Assembly (NCBI GenBank): GCA_905214195.1
Contig: CAJMLH010000041.1
Location: 1 to 19,005 of the forward strand
DNA from: an uncultured bacterium
GTDB lineage: Bacteria > Bacillota > Clostridia > Peptostreptococcales > Anaerovoracaceae
Reading direction: 5' to 3'
Length of the DNA: 19,005 nucleotides
The notes under the pieces were generated by a model that ran no database searches, was not told the origin of the DNA, and worked only from the letters and a program-made list of their open reading frames with translations. Of the stretch, positions 1 to 8,731 are shown piece after piece. The stretch's first letter is position 1. Each line of letters starts with the position of its first letter. The translations under genes were made by a program, and so were the position numbers.

Positions 1-1
1 A

Positions 2-28
2 GTACCCTAGTTATTGGGACTAGGGTAC
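2..28. repeat. Perfect 10-bp inverted repeat at the window edge
   Basis: GTACCCTAGT (2-11) is the exact reverse complement of ACTAGGGTAC (19-28), with a 7-nt loop. On the plus strand a T5 run follows only about 10 nt later, so this is at best a weak terminator for an unseen plus-strand gene to the left. It lies about 120 nt beyond the radA stop on the other strand. The rest of 29-151 is AT-rich and shows no gene. Confidence 0.4.
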
Positions 29-151
29 CACCAACTCTTTTTGTCCTATAGGCCTCGTTTAAGAACAACTTTTTAAACAATTACTAAAGTTTGATTCTGC
101 GGCGGCTTTTGCTTTGTTAATTTCTGCTTATTATATATATATTCACTTTTC

Positions 152-1525
152 CTATTTTACGGCAAAGACTTTTATGGCATCTTTTATGTTTTTTACTCCT
201 ATCACACGACATCCATCCGGAACCGATTTAATGGTTCTCCTGTTGGAAGCAGGAAGCAACACTCTTTCATAACCCATTCTTGCCGCCTCTTTTATAATCT
301 TATCGGCGTTGCTTACAGCCCTTAAATCACCGGTAAGTCCTATTTCTCCCATAGCAAGAGTTTTGACCGCAGGAGCTGTATTTTTAAGAGAGGAATATAT
401 AGCAAGCGCTATTGCCAAATCAACGGATGTTCCGTCAGGTCTTAATCCTCCGACTATATTAACATATACATCCTGATTTATCAGTTGGAGACCAACTTTC
501 TTTTCCAATACGGCAAGCAGCATGCTGAGCCTTGCATTATCTGCGCCTACGGCGGTTCTTCTGGCAAATCCTATATTTGAGGGCGTAACCAATGCCTGGA
601 CCTCAAACATTACAGGTCTGCTGCCCTCGTATATTGCCGATGTAATCGACCCCTCAGTTTCAGCTGCCCTGTTTTCCAAAAAAGTTCCTGAAATATCCCT
701 GACCTCTTCAAGTCCTTTTTCAGTCATCATAAATGCACCTATTTCACTGGTCGTTCCAAATCTGTTTTTAAATGACCTTAATATCCTCAGTTCCTGATCC
801 CTTTCTCCTCCGAAATTAAGTACACAGTCTACTAAATGCTCAACGGTTTTAGGGCCTGCCAAATCACCGCTCTTCGTCACATGTGCGACTATAAAAATCG
901 GAATGTTGCCGGTTTTGCCGATTTTCATAAGTTTATTTCCACAGGCTCTTACCTGCGATACGCTGCCGGGTGCTGAATCCAAATCCGCACTGTACATAGT
1001 TTGTATGGAGTCAATTATAAGAAACTCCGGCTTTATATTGGCACATGCGGTTTCCACATTCTCCATATTGGTTTCAGGCAGCACAAACAAGTTGTCCGAA
1101 AGTCTGCCGCATATACGATCCGCTCTCATTTTAATCTGTTCGTCTGACTCTTCGCCGGACACATACAGCACCTTTTTACTCTGCAACGCTATATTTGCCG
1201 CCGTTTGTATTATTATAGTAGACTTGCCTATGCCCGGCTCTCCGGAAATCAAAACAAGTGAACCCTTAACCAGTCCTCCGCCAAGCACTCTGTTCAGTTC
1301 GCCGATTCCCGTATCTATGCGCCTATATTCCATAGTGCCTACCTCACACAACTTTAGAGGCCTCGCACTTTCTGTAGTTCTTCTCCTTGTGTCCTCTTTA
1401 GGGGCTGAAACTATTTTCTCTTCTACAAAAGAATTCCATGCTCCGCATATGCATTGTCCCATCCATGTAGGACTCTCATATCCGCACTTCTGACAAACAA
1501 ATACTGTTTTATCCTTTTTAGCCAT
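152..1525 (-). CDS. radA: DNA repair protein RadA (Sms)
   Basis: RadA is a RecA-like ATPase and branch-migration helicase that acts with RecA in recombinational repair. The 457-residue product has an N-terminal Cys4 zinc finger (C11, C14, C25, C27), a Walker A motif GEPGIGKST (95-103), a Walker B strand ending LIIDSIQ (169-175), the RadA signature KNRFG (253-257) and a C-terminal Lon-protease-like domain (about 290-457). All are in the family order and the length is normal. I chose the ATG at 1525 because GAGGAG lies 6 nt upstream. An in-frame start 33 bp further upstream would add 11 residues that do not resemble RadA. The second half of the zinc finger is Cys-Ile-Cys rather than the usual Cys-x2-Cys, so one residue is missing. 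The gene is transcribed alone from a promoter at 1574-1602 and carries a LexA-type box in its leader, so SOS induction is likely. Confidence 0.97.
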   Translation of the reverse strand: MAKKDKTVFVCQKCGYESPTWMGQCICGAWNSFVEEKIVSAPKEDTRRRTTESARPLKLCEVGTMEYRRIDTGIGELNRVLGGGLVKGSLVLISGEPGIGKSTIIIQTAANIALQSKKVLYVSGEESDEQIKMRADRICGRLSDNLFVLPETNMENVETACANIKPEFLIIDSIQTMYSADLDSAPGSVSQVRACGNKLMKIGKTGNIPIFIVAHVTKSGDLAGPKTVEHLVDCVLNFGGERDQELRILRSFKNRFGTTSEIGAFMMTEKGLEEVRDISGTFLENRAAETEGSITSAIYEGSRPVMFEVQALVTPSNIGFARRTAVGADNARLSMLLAVLEKKVGLQLINQDVYVNIVGGLRPDGTSVDLAIALAIYSSLKNTAPAVKTLAMGEIGLTGDLRAVSNADKIIKEAARMGYERVLLPASNRRTIKSVPDGCRVIGVKNIKDAIKVFAVK

Positions 1526-1552
1526 GTTTACACTCCTCGACTCGCCACTTGC

Positions 1553-1564
1553 GAACATTTGTTC
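1553..1564. promoter_or_regulatory. Predicted LexA (SOS) box upstream of radA
   Basis: GAACATTTGTTC is an interrupted palindrome, GAAC-N4-GTTC, and with flanks reads CGAACATTTGTTCT. The Firmicutes LexA consensus is CGAAC-N4-GTTCG, of which only the last base differs. It sits immediately downstream of the predicted radA transcription start (about 1567), where a bound repressor would block initiation or early elongation. LexA itself is not in the window, so binding is inferred. Confidence 0.7.
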
Positions 1565-1573
1565 TTTAGTTAT

Positions 1574-1602
1574 ATAATATACTACTCCTCGATTATATGC
1601 AA
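1574..1602 (-). promoter_or_regulatory. radA promoter (vegetative type)
   Basis: On the minus strand, TTGCAT (1597-1602) and TATTAT (1574-1579) are separated by 17 bp. Each box matches the vegetative sigma consensus at 4 or 5 of 6 positions. The start would fall near 1567, next to the predicted LexA box. Confidence 0.6.
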
Positions 1603-1700
1603 GTCCTTTTATTCGATATTATTCGACATCTCGCTGTTCCCATCACCCAAGTACAGATATTTCTTTGTCTATCAGTGAAATGTGGCTTTAAAAATTTCCA

Positions 1701-1744
1701 AAAACACCCCTCTCATTAGAATATTATCTAACAAAAGGGGTGTT
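1701..1744 (-). terminator. Terminator of the EF-G-like gene
   Basis: The arms AACACCCCT (1703-1711) and AGGGGTGTT (1736-1744) are perfectly complementary, and TTAGA/TCTAA can pair inside the loop. On the minus strand the stem runs into TTTTT. It lies about 45 nt past the stop codon of the EF-G-like gene, so it ends that transcript before radA. Confidence 0.85.
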
Positions 1745-1787
1745 CTTTACTCACACATTTTATCCTTATTCAGCTCTGTTACATGGT

Positions 1788-3743
1788 TTAAGCTTCCTCA
1801 GCTTTATGAGCTTCGATTATCTTGTTTGCAAGGTGTGCAGGAACTTCTTCGTACTTTTCAAACTTCATTGTGAAACTTCCTCTTGCCTGTGTCATTGCTC
1901 TTAAGCCGATGGCATAATCGAACAATTCAGCTTGAGGAGCCTCTGCCAAAAGCTTCTGACCGCCGTCTACCATAGGTTCCATTCCTAAAATCTTTCCTCT
2001 TCTCTTATTCATATCCCCCATTACATCTCCCATGTAATCGTCAGGTACGAAAATTTCAAGTCTCATTATAGGCTCAAGGAGGCAAGGTTTTGCTTCTGTG
2101 ATTCCTTTCTTAAACGCTAAAGATGCAGCAATCTTAAATGCCATTTCGTTGGAATCGACATCATGATATGAACCATCATACAAAACAGCCTTTACATTTA
2201 CTACCTTACATCCGGCAAGAGGGCCTTTGTCCATACATTCTATAAGACCCTTTTCAACAGCAGGCACATAGTTCTTAGGTACTGAGCCGCCGAACAGTTC
2301 TTCTGAGAATTCAAATTCCTTTTCGGACGGTGAGAATCTGATATGAACATCGCCATACTGACCTGCTCCTCCGGACTGTTTCTTGTGCTTACCTTGAACA
2401 TCAGATGTTCCCTTGATAGTTTCTCTGTATGCTATCTTCTGCGGAACTGTTTTTACAGTAACTCCGAATCTATCTTTCAATTTTGCCAATATGACGCCAA
2501 GCTGTATGTCTCCCTGACCGCCAAGCAAAGTCTGACGAGTCTCGGTATTTCTTTCTACAACAAACGAAGGGTCTTCCTCTCTCAGCTTGTTGAGGCCTGT
2601 TCCCATCTTGTCTTCATCATTCTTGTCAGCTGCTTCAATCGCTATAAAATACGAAGGCTGAGGATAATCAAGAGGCAGATATCTTATTATATCGCTCTTA
2701 TCACAGAGAGTGTCTCCTGACAAAGTATACTGTAATTTTGCTACAGCAACTATGTCTCCCGCTTCTGCATAATCAAGTTCAGTCTGGTTCTTACCTCTTA
2801 AGAAGAACAGTTTTCCTAATTTTTCTGCTTTTCCTGCTCTTTCATTATAAACTTCAGTTCCGGAATTCAGTTTTCCGGTAACAACTTTCATTACAGAAAT
2901 CTTTCCTACAAACGGGTCAACTATTGTCTTAAATACGAAAGCCGATGCAGGTGCATCAACTACCGACATTCTTTCAACCGGTTCGTTATTATCGTTAAAT
3001 CCTGCGTAAGGTCCATGCTCAAGAGGAGTAGGAACATATGTAACCAGAAGGTCAAGAAGTCCCTCAAGACCTGCTCCCAGCTGGAATGCTGATGAACATA
3101 CAGGTACAATACCGCCGTCGGCTATACCTTTTTTCAATCCTCTTAAAACTTCTTCATCAGAGAAGTCATCTCCGTTGAAGTATTTTTCCATAAGCTCGTC
3201 ATCTGTCATTGCGATTGCTTCTTTAAGCTCCTCGTCAATGTCTGCTGAAAGCGGCCAGCTGAACGGAATAAGTTTTTCTCCGAATTTATCTTTTAATTCA
3301 CCGAAAGTCTTATAGAAGTCAAATTCATCTTTATCTCTCTTGTTGATAACTATAAATCTTGGGGTCTTATATCTTTCGCATGCCTTCCACGCAGCTTCTG
3401 TACCTACCTGAATACCTGAACCGGCATCTACCATTATAACGGCAGCCTCTGCTGCTCTCAGTGCAGCATTTACTTCACCTACGAAATCGAAGTAACCTGG
3501 AGTGTCAATGAAATTTATTTTGTTTTCTTTCCAAAGTATCGGAACTACAGATGTATTGATGGAATATCCTCTTTCTATCTCCATCTTATCATAATCGGAA
3601 ACTGTATTTCCGTCTTCAACTTTACCCATTCTGTTGATTACACCTGTTGCCAGAAGTGCAGCCTCAAGGAAAGTAGTTTTACCACATCCACCGTGACCAA
3701 GCAGTGCCACATTTCTGATGTTTTCGCTTGTGTAGCCTTTCAT
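1788..3743 (-). CDS. Elongation factor G-like translational GTPase (EF-G2-type paralogue)
   Basis: This 651-residue product has the full EF-G domain order and is slightly shorter than canonical EF-G (about 690). G1 is GHGGCGKT (16-23), G2 lies around RGYSINTS (58-65), G3 is DTPGY (80-84) and G4 is NKRD (134-137). Domain II covers about 265-345, and the domain IV motif HKKQSGGAGQYGDV is at 453-466, followed by a domain V ending near 640. The P-loop differs from the AHIDAGKT of housekeeping FusA. The residue after DTPG, the catalytic His of canonical EF-G, is Tyr (Y84). As I recall, both changes are typical of the accessory EF-G2-like subfamily. It is therefore probably not the main translocase, and its role (ribosome-associated GTPase, perhaps in stress or recycling) is unproven. 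The ATG at 3743 has GGAGG 10 nt upstream; a TTG 18 bp further upstream is a less likely start. It has its own promoter and terminator. Confidence 0.92.
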   Translation of the reverse strand: MKGYTSENIRNVALLGHGGCGKTTFLEAALLATGVINRMGKVEDGNTVSDYDKMEIERGYSINTSVVPILWKENKINFIDTPGYFDFVGEVNAALRAAEAAVIMVDAGSGIQVGTEAAWKACERYKTPRFIVINKRDKDEFDFYKTFGELKDKFGEKLIPFSWPLSADIDEELKEAIAMTDDELMEKYFNGDDFSDEEVLRGLKKGIADGGIVPVCSSAFQLGAGLEGLLDLLVTYVPTPLEHGPYAGFNDNNEPVERMSVVDAPASAFVFKTIVDPFVGKISVMKVVTGKLNSGTEVYNERAGKAEKLGKLFFLRGKNQTELDYAEAGDIVAVAKLQYTLSGDTLCDKSDIIRYLPLDYPQPSYFIAIEAADKNDEDKMGTGLNKLREEDPSFVVERNTETRQTLLGGQGDIQLGVILAKLKDRFGVTVKTVPQKIAYRETIKGTSDVQGKHKKQSGGAGQYGDVHIRFSPSEKEFEFSEELFGGSVPKNYVPAVEKGLIECMDKGPLAGCKVVNVKAVLYDGSYHDVDSNEMAFKIAASLAFKKGITEAKPCLLEPIMRLEIFVPDDYMGDVMGDMNKRRGKILGMEPMVDGGQKLLAEAPQAELFDYAIGLRAMTQARGSFTMKFEKYEEVPAHLANKIIEAHKAEEA

Positions 3744-3780
3744 CTGTTTTAGACCTCCCAAATATTTTAAAATTGCCTTA

Positions 3781-3809
3781 ATTATAGCAAACGGACATAT
3801 AAATTACAA
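3781..3809 (-). promoter_or_regulatory. Promoter of the EF-G-like gene
   Basis: On the minus strand, TTGTAA (3804-3809), a 17-bp spacer and a perfect TATAAT (3781-3786) precede the start codon by about 40 nt. It is divergent from the promoter of the multidomain operon, with about 50 bp between the two -35 boxes. Confidence 0.8.
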
Positions 3810-3858
3810 TAGTTTTTAACTTAACAATTGTAGTCTCTAACATTTATCTTCCCTTTAA

Positions 3859-3887
3859 TTGCAGAGTTTTTAGGGCTGTGCTATACT
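3859..3887 (+). promoter_or_regulatory. Promoter of the three-gene multidomain operon
   Basis: TTGCAG (3859-3864), a 17-bp spacer and TATACT (3882-3887) lie about 40 nt before the ATG at 3926. A TATAAT at 3887-3892 overlaps but would need a 22-bp spacer. Because the promoter covers the GTG at 3878, that upstream in-frame codon cannot be the translation start. Confidence 0.7.
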
Positions 3888-3925
3888 ATAATAAATTTAA
3901 AACAAGTCAAAACGGGGTGAATTCC

Positions 3926-6900
3926 ATGGAAAACAATACCATACTCAACACAATGGTTCAACGAGCCATGACAGAAAAGGCTTTTTTAAAAAGGATAAAC
4001 ATGTCCGCCTCCGAAATGAAAAAATTTCTAAAAAGTGTCAATATACATGATATATGCAAAAATATAATATCTTCTGCCCAAAGCGACGGAAGATTCTCTT
4101 CTCAAAAAGTCCTCGAAGCTGCCGAACCGCTTTTATCAGCCTGCAGCACTCCTCCGCAAGAGGGCAGGCTTCTCAATGCTTATAATGCCATCCTTCTCAG
4201 CTTATTTCCGGAAAAACAGGTCAACTTTACCGACTCCCCGGAAATACGAAAAGGGCGGATTTTGCTTCTTCAATTGCTCAATTCACTGTACAAATTTGAA
4301 CGAAGAACTTTACCTTTTAATCCTACTTTTGAAATATGTCTTCTAAATGATGAGGAAATATCCGGCGGAGACTATGATGACGAATACATCAAGCTGCTTA
4401 ATCTTATAGAATGCAATTACTTATATGAATTTATGCGTATAGGTGTAGACATTACGCCTTTCAACACCTTGGGACACATTGCCGGAGTCCACTATGTAGC
4501 TATGCACGCAGCCCGTCAGCTGGCACATTTGGGAGCACCTGTAGATTTAGCCCTTATTTCAGGTGCAGCAGCAGGACACGACATAGGAAAATACGGATGC
4601 AAAAAAAGCGAAGAAAAAAGAATACCTTATCTCCACTATTATTATACAGACCTGTGTTTTAAGCGTTTTGACATGCCCATGTTAGGTCACATAGCGGCAA
4701 ATCATTCCACATGGGATTTGGAACTTGACAACCTCTCAGCAGAATCTCTTTTGCTTATTTATGCTGACTTCCGTGTAAAAAGCAGCCGAAACAGCGAGGG
4801 GAAAGAAATAGTCCACTTCTACACTCTCGATCAGTCTTTTGAAGTAATACTGAACAAATTGGATAATGTAGATGCAGCAAAAGAACACAGATACAGAAAA
4901 GTCTACAATAAACTTAAAGATTTTGAAAATTACATGATAGATTTAGGTGTGGAAGTATCGCTCCCTGCTACCCCTGTAAGAAGTCCCGAACTTCCTTTAC
5001 CTCTGCATAAGAAAGATTTTTCTCTTCTCAGCGGAGACAAGGTAGTATCAGAGCTGAAATATCTTTCCATTGAACACAACATCAGCCTCATGCACAAGTT
5101 TTATAAGCAAGAGGATTTCGCAGGACTTCTGGAAACTGCCAGAAGCGAAAAGCAGTGGAAAAACCTCAGAACTTATATTTCAATATTCGGAGAATACTCC
5201 GCATATATGACTGAAAAGCAAAAGCTTATGACTTTGCGCTTCTTAAGCGAACTTCTTGTTCACAGAGAAAGTGACATAAGAAACCGAGCAGGAGAAATAA
5301 TAGGACAAATAATCGCCCATTTCAATGAAGAATACAAAAAAGAACTCCCCGAGGGAGTAGCCCCTCCCCAAAAGGAAATCACAAACCTTTCATTGTGGGA
5401 GAAAATGCTCAATTCCATCTTGTTGCCGGATCACAGATTGACACAGCAGCATAAAAAATGGATGGAAAACACCCTAAAAAGCATCATTTCGGCACTACTT
5501 TCAAACTCTGACTCTGCAAAGTGCAAATCATATATAGACGCTCTTCTTATATGGTATGAAAAAGAAAGTCTCACAATTCAGAACAAAGAGGCTCTTCTTC
5601 AGGCTGCAATAATGGTAAATCCATCTCTTTGTACAGATACTCAAATTGGAAGATTTACAGCCTTTGCTCGTAAAACAGCCGATGAAGAATATAAAGAACT
5701 TAAAACCGCAGCAGTCGATGTACTTAATCATTTTGAGGCCGACAGAAATCACGACATGTATCGAAAGCAGCTAAAAACTTGCCTTGGTCTTGATCCCGAT
5801 AAGGACATTTCTCAGGAAACCCTTTCTGAAATGTACCTTGACAATCTAAAAGCAAGCACTCCATGGCCAATTAAAGTTGCCAATATACAACTGATGCTCC
5901 GCTCCCTTGAAGAAAAGTCCGGACAGGGGCAGGCTCTTCATGTTGCAACACACCTGGGCAATTTAGTAAAAGTAAGCGAAACTGTCATTGTAAGGAAAAG
6001 TGCCGGCTCTGCTCTCGTTTCAATAATTGACAAACTGCCGCTTGAACAGAGAAACGAAATCGCAGTGGAACTGGGAAAAGGTCTTGAGATAGGAGATTAT
6101 CAGTTTTCCAAGTATATACCAGATTATCTTGGACTTATCATGCTCAATCTTCCGCCTCGTGAGCTGGATGAACTTATCCTCGATTTAGAAAAATTTCTTG
6201 GGGCTACCAATGGTCAAGTGGCAGCGGCAGTGCTTCACACTTTTGGTGTAATCATAGAAAATTACGAAATATATCCTGCTCTTTTCCCTCATCAGGAAAG
6301 TGAAGCTGAAAGAAACGCAAGAAAATATAAGCTCCTCAGCCTTATATTACGCAGTTTTGCAAATTACAACCCTATAATCAGCCAAGAAGCTCTATGGACC
6401 ATAGGTATGAACTTGTTTGGTTCTCCTAAACTGTCTCTGGCCGAAAAATATAATATATTCTGTCATTGCGGAAAACGACTTTTAACACTTTACGAAAACA
6501 GACCGGAAACAGAACTGGATTTTTTCAACAATGCAGCGGTTCTAAAGCACATTTACAGATTTATCTGTAATTATGAATTAGAAATCGGTGAGTTTAAAAT
6601 GCCTGAAAGCCAAAAAGTGGCTTTCTTCCCCGGCACTTTTGACCCGTTCAGTCTCAGTCACAAAGCCATAGCAACTGAAATACGAGACATGGGATTTGAA
6701 GTATTTCTGGCTCTTGATGAATTCAGTTGGTCAAAAAAGACTCAGCCAAGGCTTCAGCGCCGCAAAATATTAAGCATGTCTGTATCCGATGAAGAAAACA
6801 TATATATATTCCCGGACGACATACCGGTAAATATCGCCAATCCAGCCGATTTGGCACGGCTCAAAGAAATTTTCAAAGGCAAAGAACTGTCTTTCGTTGC

Positions 6901-8731
6901 AGGCAGTGATGTAATCGAAAATGCGTCATGCTACAGAGCAGAACCCTCAGAAAACTCCATACACTCGCTCAATCATATAATCTTCAAACGCTCTTCTGAT
7001 GAAAAGCGTGATGCCGCAGCAGGCAAAACCCATTATCCAATTACCGGCGAGGTGATAAATCTCCACCTTGAAGAGTATTTTGAAGATATAAGTTCGACAC
7101 GCATAAGAGAAAATATCGACTCCGGCCGTGATATTTCAAACCTCATAGACCCGGTTGCCCAAAACTATATATTTGAAAACGGACTCTACATGAGAGAGCC
7201 CGCTTACAAGCACATTCTTCAAGCTCGTGATATTCATCTTGAGGACCTTAAAAAAAGTGATTCATCTGTAATAGACGATATGAAAGAAGAACTCACTGCC
7301 CAAGGATATGATATAAACATTGTATCTTCATACCTTGATTCCGAAAAAGTACGAGTGATTACTATAAGAGACGGCAATCTCGATAATAAAATCGTTGCAG
7401 TTGCCGCCGCAAGCAAATTGGACAGCATAGATTTTCTGAGTGCTTTCCACGATCAGGACATCGCAGCATATATACGAAGCAAAGCAGCCGGTTCCATAGC
7501 CGTTATCGGAGGACTTTTTTTCAACAGCGAAAGCCGCCTTACAAATTTGGAACAGGTAATCCTTATGGAAATGCTTTCAGAACTCTTAGCAAAAGATTAC
7601 ACCTATGTTGTATACCATCCGTGCGATAAGGCAGGTTTAAGTTCGCCAATAGTTTCCACTGTCACAAAGCAGGGATTTGTAAACATAGCTCCTAAGGGTT
7701 CGTTGCCTATATTTGCAGTAGACATGCGTTCCCCTGTAATAATATTCAAGAATGTAGACACTGTAATAAAACATCCGCTGAACAAAAATGAGGCTGTGCT
7801 TGAAGCTGTAGAAAAAGCTCACGACAAAATGCTCTCAATGCTTACATCCATATATCCCGGCGAGCTGATTTTGTCATATAATTCAGGTATCTTATATCAT
7901 AAAATAATCAACCGTATAGCGCAAATAAACGATGTATCTCCTGTCCCTTATGAGCAGAAAGCTTACGGCAAATACATGGCTGTTCCTTTTGGCAAGCTCC
8001 TTGAGGGTGCGGCAGTTCCAAACACGGTAACAAAATCCATGCATACAGAAAAATATTTTTACCGTGATGTTTCAGATTTTACAATTGAAGAAAAGAGCTA
8101 TTACTCCACTTTGGAAAACCAGGTAAAAACCATCAAATCCTTTAACAGACCTGTCATTCTTGTCGATGATCTGCTTCATAAGGGTTACAGAATGAATGAG
8201 ATTGATCCTATATTAAAAGCTAACGATGTTCAGGTGGTTGAAACGGTAGTAGGCGTTCAAACCGGCCGTGGCCGAGATCTTATGACAATAAAAGAGCGAA
8301 CCGTAGACAGTGCATACTTTCTTCCAAACCTGAAATGCTGGATAGATGAAAGTGATATGTACCCTTATATAGGTGGCGACAGTATGAAAGATAAGGGAGT
8401 TTCCGTGGGAAGTCAGACTGTAATCCCATCTCTCAATCTGATACTTCCTTTTGCAGTGCCTACTTTCTTAGGAAATATTTCCGGTAAGGATTTGTACAAT
8501 TATTCGATGACTTGTCTTGAAAACGCTCACGAAATACTTAAAACCATAGAATCGGAATATCAAAAGTTGTTTGAAAAAAAACTTACTCTAAAGAGGCTTG
8601 GCGAAGTAATAAATGACCCTAAAAATCCCGATATGGTGAACCATCTGACTCCTGACGCAAATACAGCTCCGTCAGAATATATAGAAAATGACATGGAAAA
8701 ACTTATAAGAATGAGGAAAATGTTCAAATGA
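3926..8731 (+). CDS. 1601-residue multidomain protein: HD phosphohydrolase, helical region, NadD-like adenylyltransferase, GNAT-like and PRTase-like domains
   Basis: I do not recognise a characterised homologue of the whole protein. Visible parts, in order: (a) an HD-type metal phosphohydrolase at about 184-345, with H189, the doublet H218-D219 in GHDIGK, H237, H255, H260 and D281; (b) a long, mostly helical region at about 380-890 with no catalytic motif, possibly HEAT-like; (c) a nucleotidyltransferase of the NadD/NMNAT fold at about 897-1090, with GTFDPFSLSH (903-912), GSD (993-995) and ISSTRIR (1055-1061); (d) a GNAT-acyltransferase-like segment at about 1110-1255 (weak); (e) a type I phosphoribosyltransferase-like domain at about 1340-1475, whose PRPP loop reads VILVDDLLHKGYR (1410-1422). 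In (c) Ser replaces the first His/Thr of the (H/T)xGH motif. In (e) Lys replaces the usual Thr before Gly. Separate nadD and HD-domain yqeK genes are often adjacent in Firmicutes, and this fusion recalls that pairing. The start was set at ATG 3926 (GGGGTG 6 nt upstream). It heads a three-gene operon and overlaps the next gene by 4 bp. The product is probably soluble, with no signal peptide or membrane segment. Confidence 0.85.
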   Translation: MENNTILNTMVQRAMTEKAFLKRINMSASEMKKFLKSVNIHDICKNIISSAQSDGRFSSQKVLEAAEPLLSACSTPPQEGRLLNAYNAILLSLFPEKQVNFTDSPEIRKGRILLLQLLNSLYKFERRTLPFNPTFEICLLNDEEISGGDYDDEYIKLLNLIECNYLYEFMRIGVDITPFNTLGHIAGVHYVAMHAARQLAHLGAPVDLALISGAAAGHDIGKYGCKKSEEKRIPYLHYYYTDLCFKRFDMPMLGHIAANHSTWDLELDNLSAESLLLIYADFRVKSSRNSEGKEIVHFYTLDQSFEVILNKLDNVDAAKEHRYRKVYNKLKDFENYMIDLGVEVSLPATPVRSPELPLPLHKKDFSLLSGDKVVSELKYLSIEHNISLMHKFYKQEDFAGLLETARSEKQWKNLRTYISIFGEYSAYMTEKQKLMTLRFLSELLVHRESDIRNRAGEIIGQIIAHFNEEYKKELPEGVAPPQKEITNLSLWEKMLNSILLPDHRLTQQHKKWMENTLKSIISALLSNSDSAKCKSYIDALLIWYEKESLTIQNKEALLQAAIMVNPSLCTDTQIGRFTAFARKTADEEYKELKTAAVDVLNHFEADRNHDMYRKQLKTCLGLDPDKDISQETLSEMYLDNLKASTPWPIKVANIQLMLRSLEEKSGQGQALHVATHLGNLVKVSETVIVRKSAGSALVSIIDKLPLEQRNEIAVELGKGLEIGDYQFSKYIPDYLGLIMLNLPPRELDELILDLEKFLGATNGQVAAAVLHTFGVIIENYEIYPALFPHQESEAERNARKYKLLSLILRSFANYNPIISQEALWTIGMNLFGSPKLSLAEKYNIFCHCGKRLLTLYENRPETELDFFNNAAVLKHIYRFICNYELEIGEFKMPESQKVAFFPGTFDPFSLSHKAIATEIRDMGFEVFLALDEFSWSKKTQPRLQRRKILSMSVSDEENIYIFPDDIPVNIANPADLARLKEIFKGKELSFVAGSDVIENASCYRAEPSENSIHSLNHIIFKRSSDEKRDAAAGKTHYPITGEVINLHLEEYFEDISSTRIRENIDSGRDISNLIDPVAQNYIFENGLYMREPAYKHILQARDIHLEDLKKSDSSVIDDMKEELTAQGYDINIVSSYLDSEKVRVITIRDGNLDNKIVAVAAASKLDSIDFLSAFHDQDIAAYIRSKAAGSIAVIGGLFFNSESRLTNLEQVILMEMLSELLAKDYTYVVYHPCDKAGLSSPIVSTVTKQGFVNIAPKGSLPIFAVDMRSPVIIFKNVDTVIKHPLNKNEAVLEAVEKAHDKMLSMLTSIYPGELILSYNSGILYHKIINRIAQINDVSPVPYEQKAYGKYMAVPFGKLLEGAAVPNTVTKSMHTEKYFYRDVSDFTIEEKSYYSTLENQVKTIKSFNRPVILVDDLLHKGYRMNEIDPILKANDVQVVETVVGVQTGRGRDLMTIKERTVDSAYFLPNLKCWIDESDMYPYIGGDSMKDKGVSVGSQTVIPSLNLILPFAVPTFLGNISGKDLYNYSMTCLENAHEILKTIESEYQKLFEKKLTLKRLGEVINDPKNPDMVNHLTPDANTAPSEYIENDMEKLIRMRKMFK

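Noticed and set aside
60..120. radA terminator from AACTTT/AAAGTT pairing downstream of the stop
   Set aside because: The stem is short and AT-only with a long loop and no T-run; not convincing.
903..1493. 196-codon plus-strand frame opposite radA
   Set aside because: It is the antisense shadow of a clear radA gene, without a ribosome-binding site or a family resemblance.
3878..3925. GTG start giving 16 extra residues on the multidomain protein
   Set aside because: The codon lies inside the predicted promoter, whereas ATG 3926 has GGGGTG at the right distance.
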